The notes beneath the pieces were generated by a model. That model ran no database searches. It saw only the letters and a program-made list of their open reading frames with translations, and had not been told where the DNA came from. Of a stretch of 64,000 nucleotides of DNA, positions 1-12,309 are shown piece after piece. The translations under genes and the position numbers were made by a program. Position 1 is the stretch's first letter, and the number at the start of each line of letters is the position of its first letter. This DNA is from Megalonaias nervosa (Eukaryota; Mollusca; Bivalvia; Unionida; Unionidae), in assembly GCA_016617855.1 (NCBI GenBank), contig JAECUM010006730.1, positions 1 to 64,000 on the forward strand, read 5' to 3'.

Positions 1-52
1 TGGATCCAGTGCACTTGAAAGGACTGTTATTCGCCATATGATTTGTATTCTT

Positions 53-56
<4 letters not shown>

Positions 57-95
<39 letters not shown>
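57..95. repeat. (TA)n microsatellite
   Basis: Uninterrupted alternating TA tract seen directly. It lies in the WARS1 intron. Confidence 0.95.
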
Positions 96-99
<4 letters not shown>

Positions 100-539
100 T
101 TTTTCAGTTCAAAGGTTTTCAACAGCACACATTCTGAACAACCAGACATCAGTCATAGGATATTCAAAAATGTAATTTTATCAAATTGGTCTCTGATTGT
201 CTATCCTTGAAAGTGTCCAATAATTATTTTAACAAAGTAAAATTCAGAAGTCTCTAGGCATCCTTTACACATTGTTTCTTTGTCAAATCATTAATAAAGG
301 TGTCATGGACTAAACTTAGAGATGTCATTGACTAAGCTTGTTACAGGTCAAGTTCCTGAAGGCTATACTGCTTACAGTTAGCTGGTTAAAATGTGCATGG
401 AGAAGGGAAACTAAATCTTTTTGTAAGCAATAGTACAGTAAATTTCATTGATCACCTTCTCAGTAAACATTTATGGTTTGTCATTCTAAAGAGTATTTAG
501 ATCTACTGGCCATCACAGACCAGAACTTATGGATGGTCT

Positions 540-1990
540 GTTGTCTGTCCGTTAGTACTATTTCTTCTAAACTACTTGGAGGATTGCCATGAAACTTTAA
601 ACACATATTCATCCCATGGTCCTAAATGAACATGGTGCTTCTTGGGCATCCATCTTGAAAATCTTGTTATCTTTACACCTCCTAAATGGATGGTTATATT
701 AATGTGGAGTTTTCACTGAAAAAAACTTTTATGATGTCTGGTTGATCTTAAATGAAAACAGTGCCGATCTATGACCAATATGGCCGCTATAGCAGCCATC
801 TTAAAAACCTAGTTATCAGTACTTCTCTTGAACAAAAAGTCATATTGACATGGGTTTTTTACTAAAAGACTTCTTGTGATGTCCATTTGGTCTTAAATGA
901 ACAGAGTGCTAATCTCTATGGCCACCACACAGCAGCCATCTTGAAACTTGTGCTGTTGCTACTATTGTATGGGTGGTCTTATGAACATGAGATATTCACT
1001 AAAATACTTATGATGTCTAGTTGCTGCTAAATGAAAGTGGTACTGATCTGACATCCAATTTAGTCACCACATCAGTCGTCTTGAAAATCATGTTATTGTT
1101 ACCACTACCCCTCCTGAATGGAAGGTCCTATCAACATGAAGAGTTCACTAAAATATTTCTTATGATGCTTTGTTGCCCAAATGAAAAATGTGCCAGTCTG
1201 ACATCCAATAGGATTGTCACAGCAGTCATCTTGAAAATTTTATGATTGCTACTCCTGAACAGATAGTCTTATTAACACTGTGTTTTTGCCATAAGTCTTA
1301 TGTTGATATCCAGTTTGTCTTCATTGATATTGGTGTTGAAGTGAGGTCTAATATAGCTGTCAATGTGACCAGCTTGATAATCTTTTTATTACTGCTTCTT
1401 TTGAATGAATGGTCATAGCAACTTGGGGTTTACAATATAATTGTTATGTTTTCTTCACCCTAAATTAAAAGGGTATTGATTTGACGTCCATTGTTTTCAT
1501 CTTGAAAATCTTTGTTTTGGCTACTCCTTTTAAATGGAAAGTCATTTTGACATGGGGTTTTCATCACAAGAGTTAATTTCATATGGTGTCCAGTTAATCA
1601 TAAATGAAAATGGTAGCTATGTTGAAAACATTATCTCTACTCCTCCAAGATGGATCGTATATTAACATGGGGTTTTCATCAGTAGACTCCAAGATGGATG
1701 GTATATTAACATGGGGTTTTCATCAGTAGACTTCTTACAATATCTAATTGGTCCTAAATGAAAATGGCACCAGTCATACATACAGTATGGCTACCATGAC
1801 AGCTGCCATGAAAATCTTCTTGTCACTACTCCCTCTGAACAGATGATCATTGTAAAATGGAGTTTTTGCCAAAAGACTTCTAATGATATATACTTTGTCC
1901 TGAATGGAAATGGTGTCAATCTGACATCCAATATCTCCACCACATATTTAGTCTCAAGGTACTGTTTGCTTATTCTTTCTATTTGTATGA
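540..1990. repeat. Degenerate ~145-bp tandem repeat, block 1 (about 10 units)
   Basis: A recurring unit contains a 'cctaaatgaaaatggtgc'-like stretch, then 'gatctgacatccaatatggc', 'cagccatcttgaaaatct', 'tgttattgctactcctcc', and 'catggggttttcac' with 'cttcttatgatgtct'. The 'taaatgaaaatgg' motif recurs near 619, 745, 889, 1023, 1174, 1317, 1458, 1595, 1750 and 1897, at spacings of 126-155 bp. Units are diverged by point changes and indels. The same family recurs in three later blocks (33955-34800, 37140-38120, 38730-38960). No family name is assigned. Confidence 0.85.
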
Positions 1991-2064
1991 CCCTTACTCC
2001 GGGGGTAGGTATTCAGCCCAGAGCAATGCTAGGAAATGTGCACCAACCTACCCACTGTTTGCAG

Positions 2065-2275
2065 TTGCTTATAAGCCAAGTTCAACTGCAAATAATATTG
2101 ACCCTGACCAGCAGCCCCTGACCCTGACCAGCAGCCCAATAATGTACCAGAAGATCAAGGTCTGTGTTGTTTGTTCTGCTAATTTGTCCTAACAAATTGC
2201 ATTCACCCAGACTGACACATCATGTGATTGCAGGTCTTGGTGTTTGCAGCAGGACTTGACATACAGGCAAGTATA
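2065..2275. mobile_element. Palindromic MITE-like repeat, copy 1 (diverged)
   Basis: It starts with a 'cttataagccaagttcaact' end and has 'gaccctgaccagcagcccc' and 'agatcaaggtctgtgttgtt' in the middle. It closes with 'gtgtttgcagcaggacttga'. The two ends are imperfect reverse complements. This is the most diverged of six copies in the window. Confidence 0.55.
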
Positions 2276-2654
2276 TGCAGTAAATAGTATTTTAGTGGCT
2301 ATGGAATGCTTGGACCTGTAACTATGAAAAAAGATTGTTTTTCAAAAAAGTTACTGATATTTTACAAGCAATCATTATTAAGAAAGCCATTTTCAGTAAT
2401 AAGCCAACCCACCACCCTTTTGAAAAACTTTTAAAATGCTGCCCCCTTAGTCTTATCATGGATAAATATCAGAATTATAGATATTAAAGGAATTATGTTG
2501 TGAAAACAGAATTGGTCACAATCATGTTCTTTGTGACAATACCATACTTATATCAAACAAATAAAATATTATTTGATCGATAAACAATATTTAAAAAATC
2601 CAAAATAAATGAGAAATCATACAGATACATGTATACATGTTGATTTTTTTTCAG

Positions 2655-2813
2655 GATTACACCAGTGGGGATCTTCTTACTGGTGACTTGAAAAAAGAGT
2701 TGATCACAGTTCTACAGAAACTTGTTTCAGAGCACCGTGAGAAAAGAGCACAAGTCACAGATGAAATTGTTAAGCAATATATGACTCCCAGAAAGCTAGC
2801 TTTCGACTATTAA
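2655..2813 (+). CDS. WARS1: Tryptophanyl-tRNA synthetase, cytosolic, last coding exon
   Basis: This exon encodes the C-terminal 52 residues and the stop of a class I tryptophan-tRNA ligase, which charges tRNA-Trp with tryptophan in the cytosol. The translation opens [16 protein letters not shown], has a basic helix ([18 protein letters not shown]), and ends [12 protein letters not shown] and TAA. The end of this family of eukaryotic enzymes is strongly conserved around MTPRKL-F-. A polypyrimidine tract and CAG acceptor precede position 2655, and the exon starts in phase 0. The catalytic domain (HIGH and KMSKS motifs) is outside the window. The frame is intact with no sign of decay. Identification rests on recognising the terminal motif and the helix before it. 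Confidence 0.93.
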   Translation, partial: DYTSGDLLTGDLKKELITVLQKLVSEHREKRAQVTDEIVKQYMTPRKLAFDY

Positions 2814-4920
2814 CGTGGGATATGTGTCAGTATTCTGTTACATTATTCTTGCCGCACAATCTGAACCAGAATCTTTAATTCTCTTGGAAATTAAAAGACC
2901 AGCATAAATAATTAGTACTTGTAGAGGAGCTGGAGTACAGATGACTAATTTAGACATATAATCAATGGTAGTTTGTTCATAGTTACAGAACAGGGCATGA
3001 ATGTGGATAATGTACATCTTTATTATGGTTGGGACATTTTTGAGACATTATAAAATGTAACAGAATATAGAACTATGTGGGAAAACTTGCTCCAATAAAA
3101 AAAGCAGAATGAAATTAATTTTTATAAATATACTGGTTTAGTCACATTCAGAGTCTTTGACAAGACGAGTTAAAATTGTAAATCATTTTCTATAAAAAAA
3201 ATTATGAAACATTTTTGAAGTATTACTTACTAATAACTTATGACAGAGATACATTCACTATGAATCTTACCAGATACTGCTTCTAATGATGATGATGAAG
3301 ATGATGATGGTGACTTTAAGTAGGATGACACATCAACTTTCAAGGAACAAGCCTGCTGTGAGAGCCTCAATGACTTGCATTTTTCCATGGGTAGACACTA
3401 AGAATCTTAAAGCACATGTATTTCTTTGCTGTCTTTCATATTATGTGACAAGTATAAAAATTAAGCATAAAATTAAAAATTTACACTATGCTAGTATTCA
3501 GCAAAATATATGATAAAATTTGCACTAGTCCTATTAAAAGATAAATGCAGTTGCACAAGTAGAATGTACTAACTGTTATTAAACATGACTATTACTTTGA
3601 TGATCTGTGTGTGGGATATTCAAATCTTTATGGTATCAGGGCACTAAATGTGCATGCAATCCTAAATGCTTGTTTTAAATACTTATTAGCAGTGTGAAAA
3701 TCATCTTTTAGTAAACCAGTCATGCTTGAAGAATGAGCCTTTACACATACTGCCATATTTTTCTCACCACCTCCCTCACTTGAAATCAAGTGTGGATTGC
3801 AAAATGAGGATTACCTAACCTGACCTCATTGTAGAAGTGAACACATTTCTGATTAGGTATTTATTCGGTCAATTACATTCATGATTGTTTTGATAGATTC
3901 ATTGTTGCACTTGTGCATTACTAACTGGGTGGTTTCAAAAATCTTCATTTCAAAAGACACTTCTTTTACTCTAGTTTCTATGTTGCAAGTATATGATACA
4001 AAATTATGATTGTAGATAATGCATTACAAGTAAAAAAAACAATAATTCATGTAGCAATTTAAATGAAAATTGTTTTTCATGCAAATGCTGTTGTGTTTTA
4101 ATTGTCAAAGTGTGTATAAAATACTCTTAATACAATTTGAACTTGATCATATTTTAGCAATGAATAATTACATACCATAATCATGTAGTGATTATATTTT
4201 CACAAGGACTGTTTACATCATGTTCTCAGCATCATTATTTGAGAGAGAATAAACAGTTCTGTAGAATTACAAATATACAGATGCATTTGTTGACAGAATA
4301 TGTGAAATAAGACATATTTTAATTTTTGGTGGTGGGGGAGGCTGTGATTATTTAAATCACTAATCACAAGTGTATTTCAGTTTTAATTACAATTCATGGA
4401 ACAACTGTTGGAACTCAAAGTTTGTCATTAAAGTACGAATTTAGAATCTTGTAGAAGCTTTACTTTCCCAGTAAATAAATAGATTCTCAATAGTTTTGCT
4501 AAAAAATCTGAATTCAAATTGCAAGTTTATGACATTAGAAAAGGGGAAAACAACATGTCAGATCTAACAGTTTTGAGCTATAATAATCAGTTAAAATACT
4601 ATGTAAATATGATCATTTATATTAATTTTGTAAGGAATAAAACTTTATGGAGTTTGTGTTTTAAAACTACACATAATGTTTGGATAGAATAATCTATATA
4701 TAAATTGTTGCATTTAAATTGCTTTTTACTTTGTGTCAATACAGAAGTACATGTATGTTTTCTGTGTGTAAAGTACTGCTTGGTCATGTTTCCACTGTTT
4801 GTTTAAGTATTCCTCTGAAACATTTTGTTCTATATGTGTCATCTCTGAGATATATTGTCCTCGGTTCAATTTCATTTTAGCGTATAGTGATAAAAGTTAA
4901 AGAGACATGTATGTAAAATT
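2814..4920 (+). other. WARS1 3'UTR and downstream sequence
   Basis: No coding sequence is recognised. Candidate polyadenylation hexamers AATAAA occur at 3094-3099, near 4249, near 4637 and, much further on, near 7338. The first lies about 280 bp after the stop codon and is the simplest candidate, but RNA data would be needed to choose. The 75-codon open frame at 3286 begins in a run of ATG codons and looks like chance. Confidence 0.45.
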
Positions 4921-5050
4921 GAAGTTATTGTTTCTGCCAGTAAGTATACAGCAGTGCTTGGAAGTTATTGTTTCTGCCAGTAAGTATACAGCAGTGCTTG
5001 GAAGTTATTGTTTCTGCCAGTAAGTATACAGCAGTGCTTGGAAGTTTTGA
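4921..5050. repeat. 40-bp tandem repeat, 3 perfect units
   Basis: Units start at 4921, 4961 and 5001, each 'gaagttattgtttctgccag' followed by 'taagtatacagcagtgcttg'. A partial fourth unit starts at 5041. Identical copies imply recent duplication or an assembly effect. Confidence 0.97.
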
Positions 5051-5445
5051 GGAAAAGAGTTGTTTTATCTGTCAGTGTGAATAATGGTAGAGACTTACCA
5101 AAATGTTGACAAAACTTTAGAAAAGAATTTCAATCGAACAACTGATTTTTGCAAAGCCAGTCTTTGAGTAATCTTAAAACATTGATCAGCATATGCAAAG
5201 CATTGCAGATATGCAAATTTTGTGTTCAAGAAAAAACTTTGCTTTTAATTCCTTAAAAAAAATCATTGATAAATAATGAAGATATGTATTGTGATCAGTT
5301 GATGAACTTGTATATGTACATGTAATAAGAAAATACAAAACATACCATCAGATAAGTTCATGTAATGCAATATTTATAGCTGCATTTCCCTTTTCAAAGT
5401 CATCATCAATTTTTTTTCCCAGTTACTATATATATATATATTAGT

Positions 5446-5625
5446 TTATAAGTCAAATCCGTTTGTAAACTTCAGAGACCCAGATATACCATCACATAAT
5501 GAACCAGCAGATCTGGGTCTATGCAGTTTCTTATGTATAAGCAGTTCAGAAAACAATATAGACCCTGATCTGCCATGACATAATGCAACATGTATGGTGC
5601 TGAAGTTGGACTCATAAGGGAGTAT
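5446..5625. mobile_element. Palindromic MITE-like repeat, copy 2
   Basis: Begins 'tataagtcaaatccgtttgt' and ends 'aagttggactcataag'. The interior contains 'cagagacccagatataccat', 'cagcagatctgggtctatgc' and 'atagaccctgatctgccatg', an internal palindrome. It matches the copies at 31568, 39715 and 61725. Confidence 0.75.
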
Positions 5626-6488
5626 GTTTGGTAAAATAGAGCAAAATTGATTTTTGTAATAGAAGTAAAAAACAATTTCATATGTGAGTCACTTATCCAT
5701 CTCCCTCAAAGTGGTGCCATATATATTTATTGCCCTCCCATCACCCATTTGCAGAGGTCTCAACTCCACCACTTCCCCATCTGCACATTTGTCTGTGTAT
5801 CTGGCTAGCTGGCTGGCTAATCAACTGTGTGAATGACTGACTGGTTCATTAATCAGCCCCTGTTCTACTGCCATCTGCAGTTAGAAAGTTTAAATAGAGA
5901 ATCATCTTTGCTAGTCAGGGGTTTGCAAACATGGGAAAGAGTTATTGCCCATACCAAACTAAATCAACTAGCCAATGAAAAAGTTTCTTGCATATGATCA
6001 GTGTACAGAATGATGAAAAATGTGTGTCTGAACAATTTGAATTGGAGGAAGTGACATGTGTCATAGTCTGCAGAGGCTGCAGTGAGTATTCAAAGGTAAA
6101 TAGAATGAGCAGTGTAATTGGATCAGTTTCATTTACTTACATCCAATCTGATAGCAGAGCAACAGATATTGTTTTGACTAGCAACGTATGCAAGGGTTGA
6201 TGTGGAATGAAATGGATCAACAACCCTTGGCTAGCAAAGATGAAGTGGTAATTGTCAAAATTAAAAGTACAGTATGGTCTGAAATTTAACAAGTATGCTG
6301 AAGTAGATAGTAATTCTGAATGTTTGAGGAACGAATATACTTTCTAAAATGTAACAAAATGGATATTGTAAAATTGACTTAATTGTAAAATTGACTTAAT
6401 TGTAATTAACAGGCATCTGATGTATTTGGATCCTACATGAGTGAAATTATATAGTGTATTATTATGCAGGTTAAGTTTTAATTCATTC
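5626..6488. other. Intergenic, no gene seen
   Basis: AT-rich DNA without recognisable coding sequence. The 70-codon frame at 5988-6200 has no recognisable similarity. Confidence 0.5.
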
Positions 6489-6613
6489 CTACAGAGATTT
6501 CAACCAACAACATGCCAGCATAACCTAAGCTGCAGAGATTTCAACCAACAACATGCCAGCATAACCTAAGCTACAGAGATTTCAACCAACAACATGCCAG
6601 CATAACCTAAGCT
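6489..6613. repeat. 41-bp tandem repeat, 3 units
   Basis: The unit 'ctacagagatttcaaccaac' followed by 'aacatgccagcataacctaag' occurs three times, with one base difference near the start of the second unit. Confidence 0.96.
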
Positions 6614-8640
6614 TTGATAGGTGGTTGATTTCCAAGAGTTGGAAAACAGCACTGAGAATATCAAGTTTCCCTACATTTTCATCTAAAAAAACGTTTTTCT
6701 TAAAGGGACAATAAAGAATTAACACAGAAGCACACACTCAATACACTTATACATGTACAACACTACGATTTTCAGTTTGGAACAGCAAAAACATTTAACA
6801 AGAATAACGAAGTATAAACAAATTTTTTTTACAAGAAATAACTACATGACTGGAAAGGGAGTTACTTGTATTACTGATGAATAAGGCATACAAATTGTAT
6901 CTTAGCTTGCAGTACTGTGGCATTACCATATATCTTCTCTTATAAGTCAATGTTTTGCTTTACCGAAAATTTTCATGCAAAGTAGGGGTCATTTTTTAAG
7001 CAATATTTTATAAATCTAATGTCAGAAACTTGAGATGCTTGCAGTACATAAAAATACTCTCAGTTCAAATAGTTTTACATTTTCATATCACTATTCCCAT
7101 TTAAAAATCTATATATGGTATACAATGTGTTCATCTGTTTCATGATAGTGTTCGTTATACAGTTGTATTCAAATCATACCAGTAAGATAAATACTACCCA
7201 CTGCAAAGTAAAGTATCTGTCAATATTGTTTACCATGAGTGTTTACTAATTAGTATATTGCTTCCTTTTTTGTGCAAATCCACATGACCTGTATTTGTAT
7301 TAATATTTGTGTTTTACTGTATAAACAATGTGTTTGAATAAAAGTTTTGATTTCAGTTTTATTTTCCTATTCCTTAAGTTAGATTTAATTCCCAACTGAA
7401 ATTTGACAAGTTTTTTGCCAGTGCATATGGCCCAATAATCTCTTGTCTTGGAAAGGCAGCACTCAGTATGTTTTCAGGTTGACAGTCCTTTTGATTCAGC
7501 CACACATTTAATACTTGCTAAGTGCCAAGTAAAGCTCTACAACTTACTGTACATGCTTGACTTAATCCCTTAGTTTGCAAAGGCAGCAGCCTCATTGTTT
7601 TCCTACATGACAACCCTTTGGTTGAGTCTTGAGTTGGATACTTGCCAAGTAACAGAGGGTGGTTATTTTAACTCCCTGTGATCTTGCAGCACAATTGACA
7701 CATGCTCAGATGCATCTTTCAATAGATTTCACAGACTGTTTGATCAAAGTGTTATTTACAGAGCCCAAGCTCATTCTCTGTATAAGTACCCTCATATGAT
7801 GATGAAGTTAAGGAAACTGATGATATTTATGATGATTAGATTATAATGATTTACAATGACCAGATGATGAAGAAGGATTTCAGAACTTTATTAGACCATG
7901 AGAATGAATTCTTGCACTTTGTACCAGATGATATCAGATGTTTACTTTAATAGGATAAAGTGAATCACAAAAATCTGGACTTGACTTTCATTGTTTATGG
8001 CATTTGTTATTGTTTGTTCTTTTCTTAAGTCTGTTGATGAAAGCTGTCTCCTAGGATACAAAGATAAAACTGCCAACTGTATCCTTATTGTAACGGAATA
8101 TTACCCAGATGCTTCAAATGTAGGGCAAATTGAGCTAGTTCCCCCGCAAACAATTTAGCATAATTTTAACAAAGGATCATCTTCCTTCATTCTGTTTGAT
8201 ATGTTCCAAGGTGATGCCTTCTGTGGCACCAGGAAGGATAGCACCTGGCTCTTGCTTCAATTTCAGAAAATTTGTTAATGTAGTCTGAAAAGCCCACAAC
8301 ACAATTTGTCGTCCTGTTGGTATTTTTCTTTGGTAGAAAAGCACCAAATTTCATACAGTTTTAATAAGCGTTATCCATGATTGAAAACATAAAATATTTT
8401 GACACTTCCATGCACCTGTCAGAGCTTGTTCTTGGTCCTCATTCCAAATGTATCTTGAAAGTTATGGCATTATGGCTATATGCTTTGTTCTCAAAATGAT
8501 TGATGAAAGATCAGATCGTCAAAGTTGGGAACCACTGTATCTTAGCTGTCCTTTAACATGTTCATTGCTGGACTGAGTAGTTTGGGCAAAACCAGATTTG
8601 TCAAATTTTTTAATCACACACAAATCACTTTTGTTTGAAG
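6614..8640. other. Intergenic, no gene seen
   Basis: AT-rich, with no open frame of note. The sequence around 7420-7640 holds two diverged copies of a short stretch ('cttggaaaggcagcactcag' near 7446 and 'ttgcaaaggcagcagcctca' near 7575), so a faint local duplication is possible. Confidence 0.4.
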
Positions 8641-8644
8641 GTTC

Positions 8645-8988
8645 TCTGCAATGTATTGTGGTGTTGCAAAGAGTGGCAGTTCAATGCAATGTATTGCGGT
8701 GTTGCAAAGAGTGGCAGTCCAATGCAATGTATTGTGGTGTTGCAAAGAGTGGCAGTCCAATGCAATGTATTGCGGTGTTGCAAAGAGTGGCAGTCCAATG
8801 CAATGTATTGTGGTGTTGCAAAGAGTGGCAGTCCAACGCAATATATTGTGGTGTTGCAAAGAGTGGCAGTCCAATGCAATGTATTGTGGTGTTGCAAAGA
8901 GTGGCAGTCCAATGCAATGTATTGTGGTGTTGCAAAGAGTGGCAGTCCAATGCAATGTATTGTGGTGTTGCAAAGAGTTGCAGTCCTC
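8645..8988. repeat. 38-bp minisatellite, about 9 units
   Basis: The unit 'caatgtattgtggtgttgca' plus 'aagagtggcagtccaatg' repeats about nine times with few substitutions. Because 38 is not a multiple of 3 and the unit is free of stops in most frames, it produces long overlapping open frames on both strands that cycle through the same peptides. These are artefacts of the repeat and not genes. Confidence 0.97.
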
Positions 8989-8989
8989 G

Positions 8990-9820
8990 TGCACATTACT
9001 TTAGGAAGTTAAAGAGAGTCCATTTTGTTTGTAGAAGTAACACCTCACGAAGACTATTATAACTTGTCTGACTCTCATCAAACACATCTTGTCATGTCAT
9101 ATGATGTATTAAGATAGTACAAAGAAGAAATTAAAGTTTGTTTCACACAAAATTGACAACATCATCATGCTTGTATTATTTACTGTACTCAAAATTTATT
9201 TCAAGAAAGTAAAGCCCATTGCTTCATCAGTCTCAATGCTCATTTTGTGGTTTTGTTTAAAATTCAAGCAAAATCTCAAGTTCAAGTCTAAGCAATACAA
9301 TTAGCAGCACCTTGTATATGCCATTTAATTACCACATGTGTATTAATATCTACCACTCCTGATTGTTTGAGTTTTCATATATGGATTTTGCATTTTGAAA
9401 CTTCATCATGATTCTTATTCACAAGAATATACAAAATAATAAAAGTGTCTCTATGTCTTGATCTGTTTATTTAAATGAATAAGATCACACACATACACAC
9501 ACACACGAGATGGGATCCAAAATTCAAATGAATCATCTTCTCATCTTGTGGAGTCAGTTGTTTTTTTAAGTACTTGGTAATCCCCTAAATCCTGAACAGT
9601 GTCACTGACTTTTGTCTATGAAACATTGGTGTAATGCTGACAACAAAAGTCATGGCATGACATTTTCAAAGTAATCAGTCTTCTTATAACATTCAGATAC
9701 ATTGTTCTTTGTGTTTCTCTTGAATCTGTACAAAGTGCATTCTGGCAGCTCAGGAGGTATACTTTTCTAAACTGTCCACTTGACAATGGTGCTGGTACTT
9801 TTTACTTCTGTGAAACATAG
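8990..9820. other. Intergenic, no gene seen
   Basis: No coding sequence recognised. A short (CA)n tract lies near 9487-9507. Confidence 0.4.
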
Positions 9821-9823
9821 TCT

Positions 9824-9902
9824 GGTTCCCTGTTTCGTATGCTCCCTGCACTGCACTCTGCTATAGTGGAGTGCAATGCAGGGAGCATACAAAGCAGGAT
9901 CC
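9824..9902 (+). ncRNA. Long hairpin, pre-miRNA-like or small foldback element
   Basis: The 5' arm (about 9830-9858, 'cgtatgctccctgcactgca') and the 3' arm (about 9868-9897, 'tgcaatgcagggagcatac') are reverse complements over about 29 bp, with a C/A mismatch, another mismatch and a G.U wobble. They flank a loop of about 10 nt (tgctatagtg). Weaker pairing extends outward to GG-TCC and GGATCC. Size and shape fit an animal pre-miRNA. I do not recognise a known miRNA seed. A small foldback transposon remnant is the alternative. Confidence 0.4.
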
Positions 9903-10630
9903 ATATTACATAAAACATCACACATAGTGATATTAGTTTCTAAAAAAGGCCAGCAGCCTGCTTCGGACAAGGCAAACCAGCATAATGGTGATCAGAGATC
10001 TTTTTTGATTTTATTGTTCTTACTGAAAACCATGTAACAGGTGCTAAATTTGTTCATCTGAATATAGATGTGCATTTCAATATTTAGTTACAGTGATGTT
10101 TAAGCCTGTAGACTGTATAAATCTTATCATCAAATGTTATGAATCTTTCTAGATACTATGCTAGATAGATTGGCATCACAGCTATTGTTCAAAAGCTTGG
10201 AGTGGTTGTAGTTTAAAAAAAGAAGAAAAAAAAAGAATGGATATGCAAAAAGTCTAGTCCACAGAAATTATTTTGCAAACATCCTAATTCCAGTAAGTAG
10301 TTAATATATGATAATTCTGGACCCCTGGTTAACTTAGAATATGGGAATGTATCATTGAGTCTAAACTTTCAGGTTATGGTTATATGACCTCTGATGTGAA
10401 ATGTAATGTTAAAAATATCCACAGGTTTAACACATTCAGGAATAACACACACTATCACACACAAGCAGGGGTAGGAGAGCTTATGGATGCACTATACCTG
10501 TAAACATAGTAATATCACAAGTGGAGATGAGTGGCTAAAATATTATGTGATTTTGTCTATTTTCCTAGTGCATTATCTCTAACAATTTGTTTTAAGGCAA
10601 ACTTTAAAACTTGCACTAACTGTGAGTTTG
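9903..10630. other. Intergenic, no gene seen
   Basis: AT-rich and without recognisable features apart from a short A/G-rich run near 10216-10236. Confidence 0.4.
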
Positions 10631-10634
10631 TTTT

Positions 10635-11335
10635 AGAAGTCAGTTTTTGTTTTTGGTTTTGTTTTTAATTTTTGTGTTCAATTTTTCATTTTCAATTTTT
10701 ATTTTCAAATGTAGTTTTTCAGTGGGTTTTTTTCAACTTTTCAATTTCTTTTCTTTAAATTTTCATTTTCAATTTTTATTTACATTTATTATGACATTTT
10801 TCATTTTTGAGTAGTTGTTAAATGTAATTGTTCAATTTCCATTTCAAACTTACTATTACAATTTACATTTTCACATTTTTCTTCTAAATTTCATTTTCGA
10901 TTTTCATTTTGAAATTGTTTTAAAATTTCATCTTTTTAAATTTGATACTTCATTTTCAATTTTTATGTTTATTATTTCATCTTCATTTTCAATTTTCATT
11001 TTCAATTTAAATTTTTCAATCTAAATTTTTTCTTCAATTGTCACTTTTTAAGTTTCATGTTCAATTTTAATTTTCAATTTTTCATTTCTGATTTTCATTT
11101 TTTAAATTTCAATTTAAATATTTACATTCAAATTTCATTTTCAATATTTCATTTTGAAATTTCATTTTCAAAATTATTTTGTCTATTTTCATGTTCAAAT
11201 TTACTTTTTAAATTTCCATTTTAAAAGTTTTGTTTTTCAAATTTCATTTTTCTAAATATTTTATTTTTATATTTTTATTTCCATGGGTTTTTCAATTTTT
11301 GTTTTTAAAATTTTCATTTTCACTCATGCAGTTTT
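10635..11335. repeat. Low-complexity T-rich tract, (TTTTCAATTTTCA)n-like
   Basis: About 700 bp consist of irregular repeats of 'ttttcattttcaattttt'. Its Phe/Ile-rich open frames (such as 10815-11024) are products of composition. The tract ends abruptly at about 11335, where base composition changes to balanced sequence. Confidence 0.93.
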
Positions 11336-11456
11336 CATATTGTAAAGACGGAGGGGTCAAAACTGATTTACCTTCTCGTCAGAGATTTGCAAGGAGTAAT
11401 TCGAAAGTACGCTTCCAACAAGACTTCTGCCATCCCCTCTCGAGATTAAAGTCAAG

Positions 11457-11633
11457 ATGGCTGCTGTGTCTGTCAAGAAAAAGGACAGTGCTCTCCAGAA
11501 TGTCCACAGTTTCAAAGAAAATGAAGACGAGAGAAAAGAGACAAAAGTAAAGATAACTCTTGTCAATATCAAGAAAAAGGACAAGAAGAAAAACCTATAC
11601 CCGTCAAGAAATTCAAGCAGGCAAGACAAATAA
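11457..11633 (+). CDS. Small Lys-rich ORF, unrecognised (possible gene remnant)
   Basis: A 58-codon frame opens MAAVSVKKKDSALQNVHSFK, with the ATG in a good context (caagATGG). It continues highly charged, with KENEDERKETKVKITLVNIK and then a KKKDKKKN run. Near the A-tract at about 11588, a second frame with similar Lys-rich character (PIPVKKFKQARQIKETGDKN, ending near 11730) takes over. That suggests a frameshifted coding remnant or a spliced gene. The stretch stands out from the AT-rich surroundings in base composition. I do not recognise the protein. It could be a first exon, a processed pseudogene fragment, or chance. Confidence 0.3.
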   Translation: MAAVSVKKKDSALQNVHSFKENEDERKETKVKITLVNIKKKDKKKNLYPSRNSSRQDK

Positions 11634-12258
11634 AAGAAACTGGAGACAAAAATCCCATGTCAGGAAAGACAGTGAAAGAAAAAAGGAAATGGACGTTAGC
11701 GATGTGCTATGAAATTTCATTGTGTTTCTGATTTCACAAGAATATACCAAAGTGTTAAGTATTAGATAAAACACACTAAAACATGTACACATTGTATCTT
11801 GGAGGAATTAAGTTTTATTTCACTTGGCAGTCGTTGAGTAGTATTTTTTTTCTTAGAGACATTTGTAACCCTGGAACGGACCGTGGGCGCTTTTGTTTTT
11901 TTTTTATTCTTTTTGTTTTAGTTTTTGTACTTTTTTGGAGGGGAGAGGGGGTAATAGCAAAATAACTTATGAGCTTTACATCAGCAGCTTTAACTCTCTC
12001 CATACTTTTCCACGGACAATTCATACTCCTCCTACTGCTATCATTGGTGGTTGCAATAATTGCTGCTGCTGTTGAGGCGTCTCAGTGGTTAACATCGATT
12101 TAGTCATTGAAGGTTTAGATGTCTTCCTCTTCCTTAAAACCCTCATCCCTTCTTGTGTTTATCGGTGTATATGTGTGTATAAACACAACTCCCCTTTGGT
12201 TTGGCAAGGTGAGATATTGTGTTTCCATGTATATATATATGCATAAACACTACTACCC

Positions 12259-12260
<2 letters not shown>

Positions 12261-12308
<48 letters not shown>
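12261..12308. repeat. (TG)n microsatellite
   Basis: Pure alternating TG run. Confidence 0.98.

Positions 12309-12309
<1 letters not shown>

Larger units (their letters stand above)
1..2654 (+). other. WARS1: 3' part of the last WARS1 intron
   Basis: This stretch precedes the acceptor (tttttttcag) of the final WARS1 exon. I see no further WARS1 exon in it, so the preceding exon should lie upstream of the window. It is filled mainly by the ~145-bp degenerate repeat (540-1990) and a MITE copy (2065-2275). Short open frames here, such as the one at 1021-1245, are the repeat read through in a chance frame. Confidence 0.6.

Noticed and set aside
4921..6613. CRISPR-like short direct repeats
   Set aside because: The 40-bp and 41-bp units are contiguous with no spacers, and the genome is animal.
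8598..9062. Overlapping open frames of 89-154 codons on both strands
   Set aside because: All are the 38-bp minisatellite read in different frames; no start context or homology.
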